Of a stretch of DNA of 64,000 bases, positions 63,639-64,000 are shown in pieces. Source of the stretch: Marinifilum sp. D737. Lineage in GTDB: Bacteria; Bacteroidota; Bacteroidia; Bacteroidales; Marinifilaceae. The stretch is taken from NCBI RefSeq assembly GCF_026672275.1, contig NZ_JANQCD010000014.1, positions 1 to 64,000 of the forward strand, written 5' to 3'. The notes beneath the pieces are model-generated. The model searched no databases, was not told the origin of the DNA, and was given only the letters and a program-made list of their open reading frames with translations. How positions within the stretch are numbered: position 1 is the first letter of the stretch; every line of letters begins with the position of its first letter. A program made the position numbers and the translations under genes.

Positions 63639-64000
63639 TCACAAACCACTTTGTATTATAACAGTCATACCATTTCCTACCTGGCTTACATTATAGCCAC
63701 GGGTAGTATTTCCGGTATCTATTTGAATTAATTCATTGTCATTTCCAACTTGTGTAATTTCAAAGCTCTTATTATTCCCAATAACTTCTTGTTGCAATGA
63801 ATTGTTATCACCATATTGGTGAATGCTAGAGGAAATGTTGTTCCCATTTAAGGCAGATTCCACAAAATTTAAATCTCCTCGCTGAAAAATCTCAATAATT
63901 TGGCGATTTCCCTTCTGAACTGCCTCTAATATGTTCTCAACACCAACCTGTTGGATGATTGCCACCTGTTCTTTACTGAATTGAGAAATCATTAAATCAT
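63639..64000 (-). CDS. curlin-repeat protein (CsgA/CsgB-like), cut by the window edge
   Basis: At least 120 residues of curlin-type repeats: IIQQVGVENILEAVQKGNRQ, IHQYGDNNSLQQEVIGNN, FEITQVGNDNELIQ, YNVSQVGNGMTVIIQ, each with the [IV]xQ-G-x-N pattern of functional amyloid. An ATG exists at 63990-63992, but no signal peptide follows and the frame stays open to the window end, so the true start (and secretion signal) probably lies outside. It would be secreted through CsgG and polymerise on the cell surface; csgG is not in the window. Confidence 0.83.
   Translation of the reverse strand, partial: DLMISQFSKEQVAIIQQVGVENILEAVQKGNRQIIEIFQRGDLNFVESALNGNNISSSIHQYGDNNSLQQEVIGNNKSFEITQVGNDNELIQIDTGNTTRGYNVSQVGNGMTVIIQSGL

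Overview
The window is AT-rich DNA from a member of the Bacteroidota, most likely a marine or sediment Marinilabiliales/Bacteroidales-type bacterium (family not fixed by the sequence). Evidence: many promoters match the Bacteroidota pattern TTTG-N19-TAnnTTTG, Shine-Dalgarno sites are absent, and the gene families are typical of the phylum (DUF4293, DUF5916, CBM9-like barrel proteins, Bacteroidota-style hybrid kinases, patatin-BamA fusions). No transposase, tRNA, rRNA or CRISPR array was seen.

Layout. 1-1000: a 21-bp tandem repeat array with a 105-bp higher-order unit, then a structured gene-free stretch. 999-3524: secreted galactose-binding-like (GH2 jelly-roll) proteins. 3815-8265: an OmpR-type two-component pair and an orphan kinase with a periplasmic substrate-binding sensor. 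8423-10375: an arsR-arsC-acr3 arsenic operon. 10586-14261: an aldehyde/electrophile stress locus (YqhD-like reductase, DJ-1/Hsp31-like protein, divergent LysR regulator, Spx/ArsC-like protein) and a close bacterial homologue of MIF. 14388-17095: lysC-lysA behind a lysine-rich leader peptide and terminator, probably an attenuator. 17149-22921: outer-membrane proteins, a type Vd patatin and a GAF protein. 23108-27978: an H-NOX nitric-oxide sensor overlapping a large hybrid kinase, with a divergent soluble REC-kinase.

28275-44428 is one long minus-strand exopolysaccharide operon of 14 genes. It begins with a single-domain response regulator and an initiating sugar-phosphate transferase fused to a degenerate receiver. 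TolC-like, Wzc-like, Wzx, pyruvyltransferase and Wzy genes, five glycosyltransferases and two acyltransferases follow, ending in a terminator. No Wza export gene is visible.

44899-64000 holds a PAS protein, a one-domain voltage-gated cation channel, a TPR protein and a second gene-free 21-bp-period array (20 units, no indels). Then come housekeeping and envelope genes (flavin reductase, DUF4293, DUF5916, SPFH protein, nucleoside phosphorylase, SirB1-like protein, RNase Y, a candidate 6S RNA, zapA and a coiled-coil partner, M23 and C69 peptidases, rplS). The right edge has a propeller lipoprotein and a probable curli locus cut by the window end. The two 21-bp arrays, the lysine attenuator, the receiver-fused sugar transferase and the 6S candidate are the points most worth following up.
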